DNA from: Bradyrhizobium sp. 190 | Lineage (GTDB): Bacteria; Pseudomonadota; Alphaproteobacteria; Rhizobiales; Xanthobacteraceae | Direction of reading: 5' to 3' | DNA length: 64,000 nt | Assembly: GCF_023073415.1 (NCBI RefSeq) | Contig: NZ_JADPJL010000012.1 | Location: 632,501-696,500, forward strand | Part shown: positions 24,616 to 33,021 of the stretch, piece by piece | Layout: each line of letters starts with the position of its first letter | Numbering within the stretch: the stretch's first letter is position 1 | Notes under the pieces: model-generated | The model's database searches: none | What the model was told of the DNA's origin: nothing | What the model saw: the letters and a program-made list of their open reading frames with translations, nothing else | Translations under genes and position numbers: made by a program

Positions 24616-25005
24616 TCAGGGGGTGCGGCGCTTCGCGGTCACTTCGATCTCGATCTTCATCTCGGGCTTGTAGAGCCCTGCGACGACGAGGAGTGTTGTA
24701 GCCGGGCGGATCTCGCCGAACGTTTCGCCGCAGACCGCGAAGAAAGCGTCCGCATCCGCGAGGTCGGTGATGTAATAGGTCGCGCGGACGATATCGGCCA
24801 TCGCGAAGCCGCCTTCCTTCAGCGCAGCCTCGATGCTCTTAAAGCAATTACGTGCCTGGCTTGTGACATCTGCTGGTATGACCATGGTCGTGTAGTCGTA
24901 GCCGGTGGTGCCGGCGACGAAGGCGAAATCGCCGTCGATGACGGCGCGGCTGTAGCCGGCGATCTTTTCGAAAGGCGAGCCGGTGGAGATCAGGCGACGG
25001 GGCAT
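24616..25005 (-). CDS. Rid family protein lacking the RidA catalytic Arg
   Basis: A 129-residue protein of the YjgF/YER057c/UK114 (Rid) fold: AGYSRAVIDGDFAFVAGTTGYDY at the N-terminus and KPEMKIEIEVTAKR at the end. In canonical RidA enamine/imine deaminases the Pro-Ala-Arg-Ser segment carries the catalytic Arg; the aligned stretch here is RPATTLLVV, with Thr in that place, so deaminase activity is doubtful and another Rid subgroup is likely. The start at 25005 has GAGG eight bases upstream. It lies just upstream of hss on the same strand, 46 bases away. Confidence 0.85.
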   Translation of the reverse strand: MPRRLISTGSPFEKIAGYSRAVIDGDFAFVAGTTGYDYTTMVIPADVTSQARNCFKSIEAALKEGGFAMADIVRATYYITDLADADAFFAVCGETFGEIRPATTLLVVAGLYKPEMKIEIEVTAKRRTP

Positions 25006-25096
25006 CGGAACCTCGATCGTGGAAGGAATGGGCATGATCCGGGGCGGGTTTGGCGCGGTTTAAGGGCTTTTAGGCTGTACGCGCAACCCCTCACGG

Positions 25097-25267
25097 CTAC
25101 CGGGATGGCCGGACAACGTCGGAGGCTGGGAGCGCGGAGCCGCCCCAGCGGCGCACGAGGATGTCCCGCACGATCATGACCGAGATCATGATCAGGAGCA
25201 CCGTGGTGACGGCGCTGCGGAAGCGCGGGCGCACGCCGGCGCCCGGCTCGGGAAGGTTCTCCGGCAT
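25097..25267 (-). CDS. Small single-helix membrane protein
   Basis: A 56-residue frame starting MPENLPEPGAGVRPRFRS, then one membrane helix (AVTTVLLIMISVMIVRDIL) and a short polar end. It begins four bases after the GNAT stop on the same strand, which favours translation from the same mRNA. No family was recognised; the call rests on the helix, the tight spacing and the ATG. Confidence 0.5.
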   Translation of the reverse strand: MPENLPEPGAGVRPRFRSAVTTVLLIMISVMIVRDILVRRWGGSALPASDVVRPSR

Positions 25268-25271
25268 GGCA

Positions 25272-25871
25272 TCAAGCCGCACGCGGCACGAGCAGCGGCT
25301 TCCTGGCGCGGCTTGCCTTGGATTTAGGCATCGGCGCGCCGGTCGGCGCGATCATGCCCCAGGCGCCGTCGAGCGCGCCTTCGCTAAGTTCGAGGCCCAG
25401 CAGCCGGTCGCGCTCGAACGCAGCCGGCAGCGACAGTTCGCGGGTCTTGGCGGCCGAGAAGCCGAAGCGGGCGTAATAGGGCGCATCGCCCAGCAGGATT
25501 ACCGCGCGGTGGCCACGCGCCTTCGCCGCCGCGAGCGCGTGGTCCATCAGCGCAGCCCCGACGCCAAGCTGGCGGGAGGATGCCTCCACCGCCAGCGGGC
25601 CGAGCATGAGCGCCGGGATGCCCCCGGCGCTGACGTGCCACAACCGCACGGACCCGACCAGGCGGCCTTGGCGCACGGCCGACAAGGCAAGGCCTTCGGC
25701 GGGCGCGCGTCCGTCGCGCAGGCGCTGGCAGGTGCGCGTATGGCGGTTGTCGCCAAAGCAGGCATCCAGTAGCGCTTCACGCGCAACGACGTCCGAGGCC
25801 CGCTCCGCACGGATCGCGAACGGAGCGGCATCGGAGATGAGGGCAGCAGTGGTCTTCCGCAAAGCAGTCAT
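25272..25871 (-). CDS. GNAT family N-acetyltransferase, YhbS-like
   Basis: A 199-residue acetyltransferase. The acetyl-CoA loop is RQLGVGAALMDHALAAAKARG, and the sequence then continues AVILLGDAPYYARFGF, which resembles YhbS-type proteins. The C-terminal tail is basic (KSKASRARKPLLVPRAA). The acceptor is unknown. It sits between ornithine decarboxylase and the Rid/homospermidine genes on the same strand, so polyamine acetylation is a possibility, but YhbS-type proteins are not established polyamine acetyltransferases. Confidence 0.85.
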   Translation of the reverse strand: MTALRKTTAALISDAAPFAIRAERASDVVAREALLDACFGDNRHTRTCQRLRDGRAPAEGLALSAVRQGRLVGSVRLWHVSAGGIPALMLGPLAVEASSRQLGVGAALMDHALAAAKARGHRAVILLGDAPYYARFGFSAAKTRELSLPAAFERDRLLGLELSEGALDGAWGMIAPTGAPMPKSKASRARKPLLVPRAA

Positions 25872-25991
25872 GGCACGTCAGTCCCCGCTCGCAACGGCAA
25901 GCAGCCGCGCAAAGCGTTGTCTTGAATTTGCATAGGAAGGGGGAGGGAGCCGGCGCACCGGCTCCCGATTTATCGAGCCTCTAACGAGGCG

Positions 25992-27134
25992 TCAGATGTG
26001 GTAGGTCCGCAGCGGCGGGATGCCGTTGAACGCCACCGACGAATAGGTCGACGTATAGGCCCCGGTGCCTTCGATCAGCAGCTTGTCGCCGATCTCGAGC
26101 GTCACCGGAAGCGGATACGGCAGCTTCTCGTACAGCACGTCGGCGCTATCGCAGGTAGGACCTGCGAGCACGCACGGCGTCATGTCCGCGCCGTCATGCG
26201 GCGTGCGGATGGCGTAGCGGATCGACTCGTCCATCGTCTCGGCGAGACCGCCGAACTTGCCGATGTCGAGATACACCCAGCGCACCTCGTCCTCGTCGCT
26301 CTTCTTCGAGATCAGAACGACTTCGGTCTCGATGATGCCGGCATTGCCGACCATGCCGCGTCCCGGCTCGATGATGGTCTCCGGGATCTGGTTGCCGAAA
26401 TGCTTGCGCAGCGCACGGAAGATCGACCGGCCGTATTGCACGACCGGAGGAACGTCCTTGAGGTACCTGGTCGGGAAGCCGCCGCCCATGTTGACCATGG
26501 ACAGGCTGATCCCGCGCTCCGCGCAGTCACGGAACACCGTCGAGGCCATCGCCAGCGCGCGGTCCCACGCCTTCACCTTGCGCTGCTGCGAGCCGACATG
26601 GAACGAGATGCCGCACGGCTCCAGGCCCAGGCGCTTGGCGAGGTCGAGCACCTCGACCGCCATCTCCGGATCGCAGCCGAACTTGCGCGACAGCGGCCAC
26701 TCGGCGCCTGCGCAGTCATAGAGAATGCGGCAGAACACTTTTGCGCCGGGGGCGGCACGAGCGATCTTTTCGACCTCTGCAGCGCAGTCGACCGCGAACA
26801 GGCGAATGCCGAGCGCGAAGGCGCGCGCGATGTCGCGCTCCTTCTTGATCGTATTGCCATAGGAGATGCGGTCCGGGGTCGCACCGGCAGCCAGCGCCAT
26901 TTCGATCTCGGCGACGGTGGCCGTGTCGAAGCACGAGCCCATCGAGGCCAAAAGCGACAGCACTTCCGGCGCAGGATTAGCCTTCACCGCGTAGAACACG
27001 CGGCTGTCCGGCAAGGCCTTCGCGAAGGTCTGATAGTTGTCGCGCACGACTTCGAGGTCGACCACGAGGCACGGCTCGGTGTCCTGGCCCTCGCTGCGAC
27101 GGTTGCGCAGGAATTCCTGAATACGTTCGGTCAT
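25992..27134 (-). CDS. odc: Ornithine decarboxylase, type III PLP (eukaryotic-like fold)
   Basis: A 380-residue PLP-dependent decarboxylase of the alanine-racemase fold, producing putrescine from ornithine; lysine is a possible second substrate. The PLP lysine is Lys51 in FYAVKANP. Other family motifs are FHVGSQ, NMGGGFPTRY, EPGRGMVGNAG, the catalytic Cys in GPTCDSADV and the YTSTYSSVAFNG end. The start at 27134 (MTERIQEF) was chosen because GGAGGG lies a few bases upstream; the frame extends 18 codons more. A long structured leader precedes it. With hss it completes ornithine to homospermidine. Confidence 0.92.
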   Translation of the reverse strand: MTERIQEFLRNRRSEGQDTEPCLVVDLEVVRDNYQTFAKALPDSRVFYAVKANPAPEVLSLLASMGSCFDTATVAEIEMALAAGATPDRISYGNTIKKERDIARAFALGIRLFAVDCAAEVEKIARAAPGAKVFCRILYDCAGAEWPLSRKFGCDPEMAVEVLDLAKRLGLEPCGISFHVGSQQRKVKAWDRALAMASTVFRDCAERGISLSMVNMGGGFPTRYLKDVPPVVQYGRSIFRALRKHFGNQIPETIIEPGRGMVGNAGIIETEVVLISKKSDEDEVRWVYLDIGKFGGLAETMDESIRYAIRTPHDGADMTPCVLAGPTCDSADVLYEKLPYPLPVTLEIGDKLLIEGTGAYTSTYSSVAFNGIPPLRTYHI

Positions 27135-27590
27135 AGCACCCTCCAAACGGCCCAGCGACGGGACCCGTTCAAATGTGATCTCGGACATGGGTGCTTTGGC
27201 GTTGCCGCACGATGGAGACGCGACAAAGCCTCGAACTCAAGCCGAATAGTGCTGCCGTGGATTGGTTGGGAATGCTCCCGCCCGCACACCTGGCAATGAA
27301 GGACAAGCCTTTTCAGTAGCCCGCGCCGGCGTTGGAATGCCGGTAGAGACCAAAAAAGCCCGATCCGTCGTTGCTTTAAGTCGCGTCCCCCGTTGAGAGC
27401 GGGGTGCGCCGGTTCGCCTCCGGCTGCCAGTCACGGTTGCAAAGGATGGAGAGACCTTCAACGGCATCTCTTGAGAGAGATGCTGGCCGCTTGTGGAGCG
27501 ACCCTCGGTTCTTCCACCCCTTGGCGGCTGTCCGGCCTCTTGTCCGGATACCTACCGACTGACACACGACCACAGGCACGTGCGAAATTG
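27135..27590 (-). promoter_or_regulatory. Structured leader of odc, candidate speF-type leader RNA
   Basis: The gene-free region upstream of odc (to about 27720) contains consecutive hairpins in the mRNA sense: 27464-27483 (GCATCTCT...AGAGATGC, 8-bp stem), 27408-27424 (GCCGG...CCGGC), 27388-27404 (CCCCG...CGGGG) and a terminator-like element at 27352-27378, leaving about 220 bases to the start codon. A conserved speF leader RNA is known upstream of ornithine decarboxylase genes in alphaproteobacteria, which makes a polyamine- or ornithine-responsive leader likely. I cannot fold or align it here, so identity with that family is a hypothesis. Confidence 0.5.
27352..27378 (-). terminator. Terminator-like hairpin inside the odc leader
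   Basis: In the mRNA sense, AAAGC and GCTTT pair around an inner CGA/TCG stem, followed by TTTTTTGG. The stem is short (five plus three pairs with an internal loop), so it would be a weak or regulated terminator. Its place between the hairpin series and the start codon fits attenuation. Confidence 0.4.
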
Positions 27591-27787
27591 GGCAAGGCTG
27601 GAAATAAGACTTTTGATTTCGCTTCGCAACAATTTTTTTTTGCTGGGGAGAAATTTCTCCGACGTGTGCTTACAAATTGGTTCTCGGTGCGCGCGGCCGA
27701 TGACCAAACATGAACGAGCGTTAAGATTTCTGCCAGATGCGTGAGCGCTTCAGCGCCTGTGCCGCAGCGCTTTCTCGAACGCGCGCG

Positions 27788-28048
27788 TCAGGCGCGCTTG
27801 AAGAACGGCTCGATGCGTTGCGCTGCGCGGATGAACGCCACCATGATCAGCACGCCGATCCCGAACAGCACCGCCTGGAGGATATGTGCGGAGGTGTCGT
27901 CGAGGCCGAACAGGATCGCGAGCGCCCAGCCGCCGGCAAACGCGGCGCCAAACACTTCTGCGCCGATCAGGATCGCCGCCGAGATGACGGTGACGACGCT
28001 CGGCCAGACGATCGCGCGGGAGGAGGTGGAAGCGGGCTGTGGGCTCAT
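27788..28048 (-). CDS. Small two-helix membrane protein
   Basis: An 86-residue protein with two membrane helices (WPSVVTVISAAILIGAEVFGAAFAGGWALAIL and AHILQAVLFGIGVLIMVAFI) and a basic C-terminus (RAAQRIEPFFKRA). The start MSPQPAST at 28048 has AGGA upstream; the longer frame to 28150 is not convincing. No family was recognised. It is divergent from the M3 peptidase gene, and the 27720-27787 stretch after its stop has no other feature. Confidence 0.65.
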   Translation of the reverse strand: MSPQPASTSSRAIVWPSVVTVISAAILIGAEVFGAAFAGGWALAILFGLDDTSAHILQAVLFGIGVLIMVAFIRAAQRIEPFFKRA

Positions 28049-28177
28049 GGAAAAGATCCTGTTCAAGGGGCGCAATCTCTCCGAAAAGGGCCCATCTATC
28101 AAGCGTAAAAGGCCCAAAAATGCCGCATCGCGTGATATAGATTGCCGCATGTTTTCAAGGAAAAGACGGGAATTGTG

Positions 28178-30268
28178 ATGTCAGAAACCCTGCAGACGGC
28201 GGCCGCTCCGGAAGCTGGAGCAAATCCGCTGCTCAAGCCGTGGCAGGCGCCGTTCGAGACGCCGCCTTTCGCCGAGATCGAGCCGGAGCACTTCCTGCCC
28301 GCCTTCGAGCAGGCCTTTGCCGACCATGCCGGCGAGATCGCGGCGATCACCCATGATCCCACCCTCCCGGACTTCGCCAACACCATCACGGCGCTGGAGC
28401 GCTCCGGCAAGCTGCTCTCCAAGGTCGCAGCCGTGTTCTACGACCTGGTCTCGGCGCACTCCAATCCGGCGATTCTCGAGATCGACAAGGAAGTCTCCTT
28501 GCGGATGGCGCGGCACTGGAACCCGATCATGATGAACGCGGTGCTGTTCGGCCGCATCGCGATGCTGCACGAGAAGCGCGCCATGCTCGGCCTGACGGCT
28601 GAGCAGACGCGGCTGCTGGAGCGCACCTACACCAACTTCTACCGCGCCGGCGCGGGCCTCGACGAGGTCGCCAAGAAGCGCCGGGCCGAGATCAACGAGC
28701 GGCTGGCGCAGCTCGGCACCTCGTTCAGCCACCATCTGCTCGGCGACGAGCAGGACTGGTTCATGGAGCTCGGCGAGGACGACACCGCCGGCCTTCCCGA
28801 GGCCTTCGTCGCCGCGGCCAGGGCGACTGCGGAAGAGCGGGGCATGTCCGGCAAGGCGATCGTGACGCTGTCGCGCTCCTCGGTCGAGCCGTTCCTGAAG
28901 AGCTCCTCCCGCCGCGACCTGCGCGAGAAGGTCTTCAAGGCCTTCACCGCGCGCGGCGACAATGGCAACGCCAACGACAACAACGCCACCATCGTGGAGA
29001 TCCTTGCCCTCCGCGAGGAGGCCGCCAAGATCATGGGCTTTCCGACCTACGCCGCCTACCGGCTGGAGGACTCCATGGCCAAGACGCCAGAGGCGGTGCG
29101 CAGTCTGCTGGAGCGGGTCTGGAAGCCGGCCCGGGCGCGGGCGCTCGCCGACCGCGACGCCCTGCAGGAGCTGATCACAGAGGAGGGTGGCAATTTCAGC
29201 CTCGCCCCTTGGGACTGGCGCTACTACGCCGAGAAGCTCCGCCAGCGCCGCGCCGATTTCGACGACGCCGCCATAAAACCCTATCTCGTCCTCGACCACA
29301 TGATCGAGGCTGCCTTCGACTGTGCCACCCGCCTGTTCGGGATCACCTTCTCGGAGCGGAAGGACATCCCGGTCTGGCATCCGGACGTCCGGGTCTGGGA
29401 GGTCAAGGATGCCGACGGTAAGCACAAGGCGCTGTTCTATGGCGATTACTTCGCCAGGCCCTCGAAGCGCTCTGGCGCCTGGATGACCTCGCTGCGCGAC
29501 CAGCAGAAGCTCGACGGCGAGATCGCCCCGCTCGTCATCAATGTCTGCAACTTCGCCAAGGGCGCCAATGGCGAGCCGTCGCTGCTGTCGCCGGACGATG
29601 CCCGTACCCTGTTTCATGAATTCGGCCACGGCCTGCACGGCATGCTGTCCAACGTGACCTATCCCTCGCTGTCGGGGACCTCAGTTTTTACCGACTTCGT
29701 CGAGCTGCCTTCGCAGCTTTACGAGCACTGGCAGGAACAGCCGCAGGTGCTGCGGCAGTTCGCAAAACACTACCAGACCGGCGAGCCACTGCCGGACGAC
29801 CTGCTGGCCCGCTTCCTCGCCGCCCGCAAGTTCAACCAGGGCTTTGCCACCGTCGAGTTCGTCTCCTCGGCGCTGATCGACCTCGAATTCCACACCCAGC
29901 CGGCCGAGGCCAGCCGGGATGTCGGCGCGTTCGAGAAGGCGGAGCTGGAAAAAATCGGCATGCCCGCGGAAATCGCGCTGCGGCACCGGCCCACGCAGTT
30001 CGGCCATATCTTTTCCGGCGATCATTATGCGTCCGGCTACTACAGCTACATGTGGTCCGAAGTAATGGACGCCGACGCGTTCGGCGCCTTCGAGGAGGCC
30101 GGCGACATCTTCGATCCCGCCACCGCCAAGCGCCTGCATGACGACATCTATTCGTCGGGCGGCTCGCGCGAGCCGGAGGAGGCCTATGTCGCGTTCCGCG
30201 GCCGCGAGCCGGAGGCGGACGCGCTGTTGCGGCGTCGGGGCCTGCTCGAAACAACGCCGGCGGCCTGA
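28178..30268 (+). CDS. M3 family oligopeptidase (peptidyl-dipeptidase Dcp/OpdA type)
   Basis: A 696-residue zinc metallopeptidase that degrades short peptides in the cytosol. The catalytic motif HEFGH is at residues 480-484 (FHEFGHGLHGML), and the third zinc ligand Glu lies about 25 residues later in FVELPSQLYEHW. Typical M3 text also includes DYFARPSKRSGAWM and GHIFSGDHYASGYYSYMWSEV near the end. No signal peptide is visible. The ATG at 28178 (MSETLQTA) was preferred to the upstream 28142 start. Dcp and oligopeptidase A cannot be separated by eye. Confidence 0.93.
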   Translation: MSETLQTAAAPEAGANPLLKPWQAPFETPPFAEIEPEHFLPAFEQAFADHAGEIAAITHDPTLPDFANTITALERSGKLLSKVAAVFYDLVSAHSNPAILEIDKEVSLRMARHWNPIMMNAVLFGRIAMLHEKRAMLGLTAEQTRLLERTYTNFYRAGAGLDEVAKKRRAEINERLAQLGTSFSHHLLGDEQDWFMELGEDDTAGLPEAFVAAARATAEERGMSGKAIVTLSRSSVEPFLKSSSRRDLREKVFKAFTARGDNGNANDNNATIVEILALREEAAKIMGFPTYAAYRLEDSMAKTPEAVRSLLERVWKPARARALADRDALQELITEEGGNFSLAPWDWRYYAEKLRQRRADFDDAAIKPYLVLDHMIEAAFDCATRLFGITFSERKDIPVWHPDVRVWEVKDADGKHKALFYGDYFARPSKRSGAWMTSLRDQQKLDGEIAPLVINVCNFAKGANGEPSLLSPDDARTLFHEFGHGLHGMLSNVTYPSLSGTSVFTDFVELPSQLYEHWQEQPQVLRQFAKHYQTGEPLPDDLLARFLAARKFNQGFATVEFVSSALIDLEFHTQPAEASRDVGAFEKAELEKIGMPAEIALRHRPTQFGHIFSGDHYASGYYSYMWSEVMDADAFGAFEEAGDIFDPATAKRLHDDIYSSGGSREPEEAYVAFRGREPEADALLRRRGLLETTPAA

Positions 30269-30269
30269 G

Positions 30270-30917
30270 ATGATATCAACGATGCACCGATTACTCGGTT
30301 TGCTCCTCCTTGCGGCCGGCATCGTGCTCGGCACGGCCGCCGCCGAGGCGCATCCGCACGTCTGGATCACGGCCAAGAGCGAGGTGGTCTACGCGCCCGA
30401 TGGCTCGATCACGGGCGTCCGCCACGCCTGGACCTTTGACGAAATGTTCACCACCTACGCGCTGCAGGGTCTCGCGACCAAGACCAAGGGGGTCTACACC
30501 CGCGAAGAGCTGGCGCCGCTGGCGCAGACCAATGTCGAGTCGCTGAAGGAGTTTAACTTCTTCACCTTCGCCAAGGCCGATGGCAAGAAGGAGAAGTTTG
30601 TCGAGCCGGTGGATTATTTCCTCGAATACAAGGACAACGAGCTGACGCTGCATTTCACGCTGCCGGTCAAGGCGCCGTTCAAGGCGAAGCAGACGGCGCT
30701 TGAAGTCTTCGACCCGTCCTACTTCATCGACTTCAAGTTCGACGACAAGGATCCGATCAAGCTCAACGGCGCACCCGCCGCCTGCAAGATGCAATTCCAG
30801 CGGCCGAATGACGGCACCGCCAATGCCCAACGCCTCAACGAAAACAATTTCATGAACGGCGACAATTCCAACTATGGCGCGATGTTCGCCAACAAGATCA
30901 TGGTTGATTGCCCGTGA
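30270..30917 (+). CDS. Exported DUF1007 family protein
   Basis: A 215-residue exported protein with a signal peptide (LLGLLLLAAGIVLGTAAAEA) and the mature start HPHVWITAKSEVVY, the hallmark of DUF1007. The His-x-His N-terminus freed after cleavage may bind metal. DUF1007 proteins occur beside NicO-type nickel/cobalt transporters, as here: the next gene overlaps its stop (GTGA). A periplasmic partner role in metal movement is inferred. The ATG at 30270 is two bases after the M3 stop; ATG 30282 is an alternative. Confidence 0.88.
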   Translation: MISTMHRLLGLLLLAAGIVLGTAAAEAHPHVWITAKSEVVYAPDGSITGVRHAWTFDEMFTTYALQGLATKTKGVYTREELAPLAQTNVESLKEFNFFTFAKADGKKEKFVEPVDYFLEYKDNELTLHFTLPVKAPFKAKQTALEVFDPSYFIDFKFDDKDPIKLNGAPAACKMQFQRPNDGTANAQRLNENNFMNGDNSNYGAMFANKIMVDCP

Positions 30918-31993
30918 GACGGTCGCCGGCACGCCTTGCGCAAGGCATAATGGTAGCACTTGCCGCGTTTGCGGCTGTCATGGTGTTTGATGCGGCGGTG
31001 CACGCCTTGATGGCGCAAAATCCGTTCGGCGGCCCGCGGCCGCCAGCCGAGCCGCAGGCCGGCGGCATCATCGGATGGATCCTCGCCAAGCAATCCGAAT
31101 TCTATCGCGAGATGTCGGCGACGATACGCGCCGCGAAATCGGACGGCAGCGCGGTCTGGACGCTGCTTGGGATTTCCTTTGCCTACGGCATCTTTCACGC
31201 CGCCGGCCCCGGCCACGGCAAGGCAGTGATCTCGTCTTATTTGGTCGCCAATGAGGAAACCGCGCGGCGCGGCATCGTGCTGTCGTTCGCCTCGGCGCTG
31301 TTGCAGGCGCTGGTGGCGGTGGCGCTGGTGGCGGTACTCGCCTGGCTGCTCTCCTCTACCGCCAAGACGATGTGCTCCGCAGAGAAAGCGATCGAGATCG
31401 CAAGCTATGCCCTGATTGCGGCCTTCGGCGCCCGGCTGGTCTGGACCAAGGGCGGCGGTTTTATTCGCGCGCTGCAGGCGAAGCCAGCCCCGGCGGTGGC
31501 GCATCATGATCACCGCCACGATCATGGCCATGACCATGGTCATCACCACCATGAACATCATCACGGTCATGATCATTCTCATGACCACAAGCACGTTCAT
31601 GATGAGCACTGCGGCCATTCGCACGGGCCGACGCCGGATCAACTTGCCGGCCCCGGCGGCTGGCGGCGCGGCTTGGGCACGATCTTCGCCGTCGGCATGC
31701 GGCCCTGTTCGGGCGCTATCCTGGTGCTGGTGTTTTCGCTGGCGCAGGGCCTGTTCCTGGCCGGCATCGCCGCGACCTTCGTGATGGGGCTAGGGACCGC
31801 GATCACGGTCGCGACCATCGCCGTGATCGCCGTATCGGCAAAGGGCCTGGCCCGGCGGCTCAGCGCAGGAAGCGAGGGCCGCGGCGCGCTCATCATGCGG
31901 GGCATCGAATTCGGCGCGGCAGGTCTGGTGCTGCTGTTCGGCCTTGGCCTCCTGTTCGGCTATCTCGCCGCCGAACGCGCGACGTGTTTGTAA
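30914..31993 (+). CDS. Nickel/cobalt transporter, NicO/RcnA family
   Basis: A 359-residue inner-membrane protein with about seven helices. The first conserved block is GISFAYGIFHAAGPGHGKAVISSYLVA, with the H-x-A-G-P-G-H-G-K motif of the NicO family; the second is IFAVGMRPCSGAILVLVFSLAQG. Between them lies a very His-rich cytoplasmic loop (about residues 195-235, some 25 His) ending in HCGHSHGPTPD. RcnA-like members export Ni2+ or Co2+; HupE/UreJ relatives import it. It starts with GTG at 30914, overlapping the DUF1007 stop (a TTG at 30908 is also possible). Confidence 0.88.
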   Translation: MRRSPARLAQGIMVALAAFAAVMVFDAAVHALMAQNPFGGPRPPAEPQAGGIIGWILAKQSEFYREMSATIRAAKSDGSAVWTLLGISFAYGIFHAAGPGHGKAVISSYLVANEETARRGIVLSFASALLQALVAVALVAVLAWLLSSTAKTMCSAEKAIEIASYALIAAFGARLVWTKGGGFIRALQAKPAPAVAHHDHRHDHGHDHGHHHHEHHHGHDHSHDHKHVHDEHCGHSHGPTPDQLAGPGGWRRGLGTIFAVGMRPCSGAILVLVFSLAQGLFLAGIAATFVMGLGTAITVATIAVIAVSAKGLARRLSAGSEGRGALIMRGIEFGAAGLVLLFGLGLLFGYLAAERATCL

Positions 31994-32002
31994 GTGCATA
32001 GC

Positions 32003-32127
32003 CGTAGCCCGGGTGGAGCCAACGGGTCGCGCGAATGCGCGCCCGATGACAGGCTCCGCGCAACCCGGGGCCGTAGAGCCCGCGAACCCACCAGTCCCGG
32101 ATGGCGCTGCGCTCCATCCGGGCTACG
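32003..32127. repeat. 125-bp palindromic repeat, copy A
   Basis: Terminal arms CGTAGCCCGGGTGGAG and CTCCATCCGGGCTACG form the ends of a 125-base element. Its left half (through GGTCGCGCGAATGCGCGCC and GATGACAGGCTCCGCGCAA) is almost the same as the complement of the element at 54941-55065, which has the same total length. It lies after the NicO gene and 36 bases before the thioesterase gene. Confidence 0.85.
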
Positions 32128-32163
32128 GAAATTCAAACACGCCGAGGCGCAATCGGGAATCCC

Positions 32164-32601
32164 ATGTCACGCGAACAATTCTGGTTCTTCCATCCCTTTC
32201 GAGTGCGCTATTCCGAGATCGACGGTCAGGGCGTCGTCTTCAACGCGCACTACCTGACCTATTTCGACACCACCATCACCGAATATTTTCGCGCGCTCGG
32301 CTACGACCAATATGCCGACGCCAAGCAGACGGGCGAGGATTTCCACGTCGTCAAATCGGTCATTGAATACAAGGCGCCGGTCCGGTTCGACTGGGAGCTG
32401 GACGTCGGTGCGCGCGTGGCGCGGATCGGCAACTCAAGCCTCACCTTCGAACTCGCGATCTTCTTGAAAGGCGGCAACGAGGCGCTCGTGACTGGCGAGA
32501 TCGTCTGGGTCAATACCAACCAGCAAACGCACCGTCCGGTCCCGATCCCGAAATCGATCCGGGAGCGGATCGCGGCGCGGGAACATCATCTCGGAGCATG
32601 A
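32164..32601 (+). CDS. Acyl-CoA thioesterase, YbgC/FadM-like
   Basis: A 145-residue hot-dog-fold protein. The motif RYSEIDGQGVVFNAHYLTYFD (residues 14-34) matches the 4HBT family: the Asp in SEIDGQGVV is the catalytic residue, and N-x-x-Y-L is the following helix. IEYKAPVRFDWELDV continues the hot-dog strand pattern. Such enzymes hydrolyse acyl-CoA thioesters; the chain length is not predictable. The start at 32164 follows the palindromic repeat, with no strong ribosome binding site. Confidence 0.88.
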   Translation: MSREQFWFFHPFRVRYSEIDGQGVVFNAHYLTYFDTTITEYFRALGYDQYADAKQTGEDFHVVKSVIEYKAPVRFDWELDVGARVARIGNSSLTFELAIFLKGGNEALVTGEIVWVNTNQQTHRPVPIPKSIRERIAAREHHLGA

Positions 32602-32626
32602 TCCTGCGGTTGATTCGCCGGCAGCG

Positions 32627-32992
32627 CTAGTCAAATCGCGCCGTTGCCGTCTTGCCATCCGGCGCTGTGAGTTGAACCGCCCCTTTGAGCTTGGCCGGCA
32701 GGGCCGTGGGCGCTGTTCCGTTCAGTGTGTTCTTTTCCGAAGGAGCGAGCATTATGCGTTCGGCCTTTCCTCCCAGATTGAAGATAGCGACGCCCTTGAA
32801 GCCCTTCGGATCGAGCGGCTTGTCGTTTTCGTCGATGAGGAAGATTTCTATCGCGGTGTCTTTCGCGACGAGTTCCACATGGTAAGGACCGGCGTCGGCG
32901 AGAAGCCCGCCATGGGAAGCTTTCGGCTCGTGTGCGTAGGCGGGCAGGGTGGCCAGCAGGGCAACACCGAGCGTGAGGTATCCGAGCTTCAT
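32627..32992 (-). CDS. Small exported protein, end of the heavy-metal efflux operon
   Basis: A 121-residue protein with a signal peptide (LGYLTLGVALLATLPAYA, cleavage before HEPKASHGG). The mature N-terminus has two His (HEPKASH) and the rest is beta-rich (YHVELVAKDTAIEIFLIDENDKPLD). It is 29 bases after the RND pump gene on the same strand. The beta-strand and His features resemble small periplasmic metal-binding accessory proteins, but no family name is secure. A periplasmic metal carrier role is inferred. Confidence 0.7.
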   Translation of the reverse strand: MKLGYLTLGVALLATLPAYAHEPKASHGGLLADAGPYHVELVAKDTAIEIFLIDENDKPLDPKGFKGVAIFNLGGKAERIMLAPSEKNTLNGTAPTALPAKLKGAVQLTAPDGKTATARFD

Positions 32993-33021
32993 GCGTAGTC
33001 TCCTTTGGAAGATGTGAACGA

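Noticed and set aside
27237..27467. A 76-codon open frame in the odc leader
   Set aside because: It crosses the terminator-like element and several hairpins, has no ribosome binding site that I can see, and shows no family.
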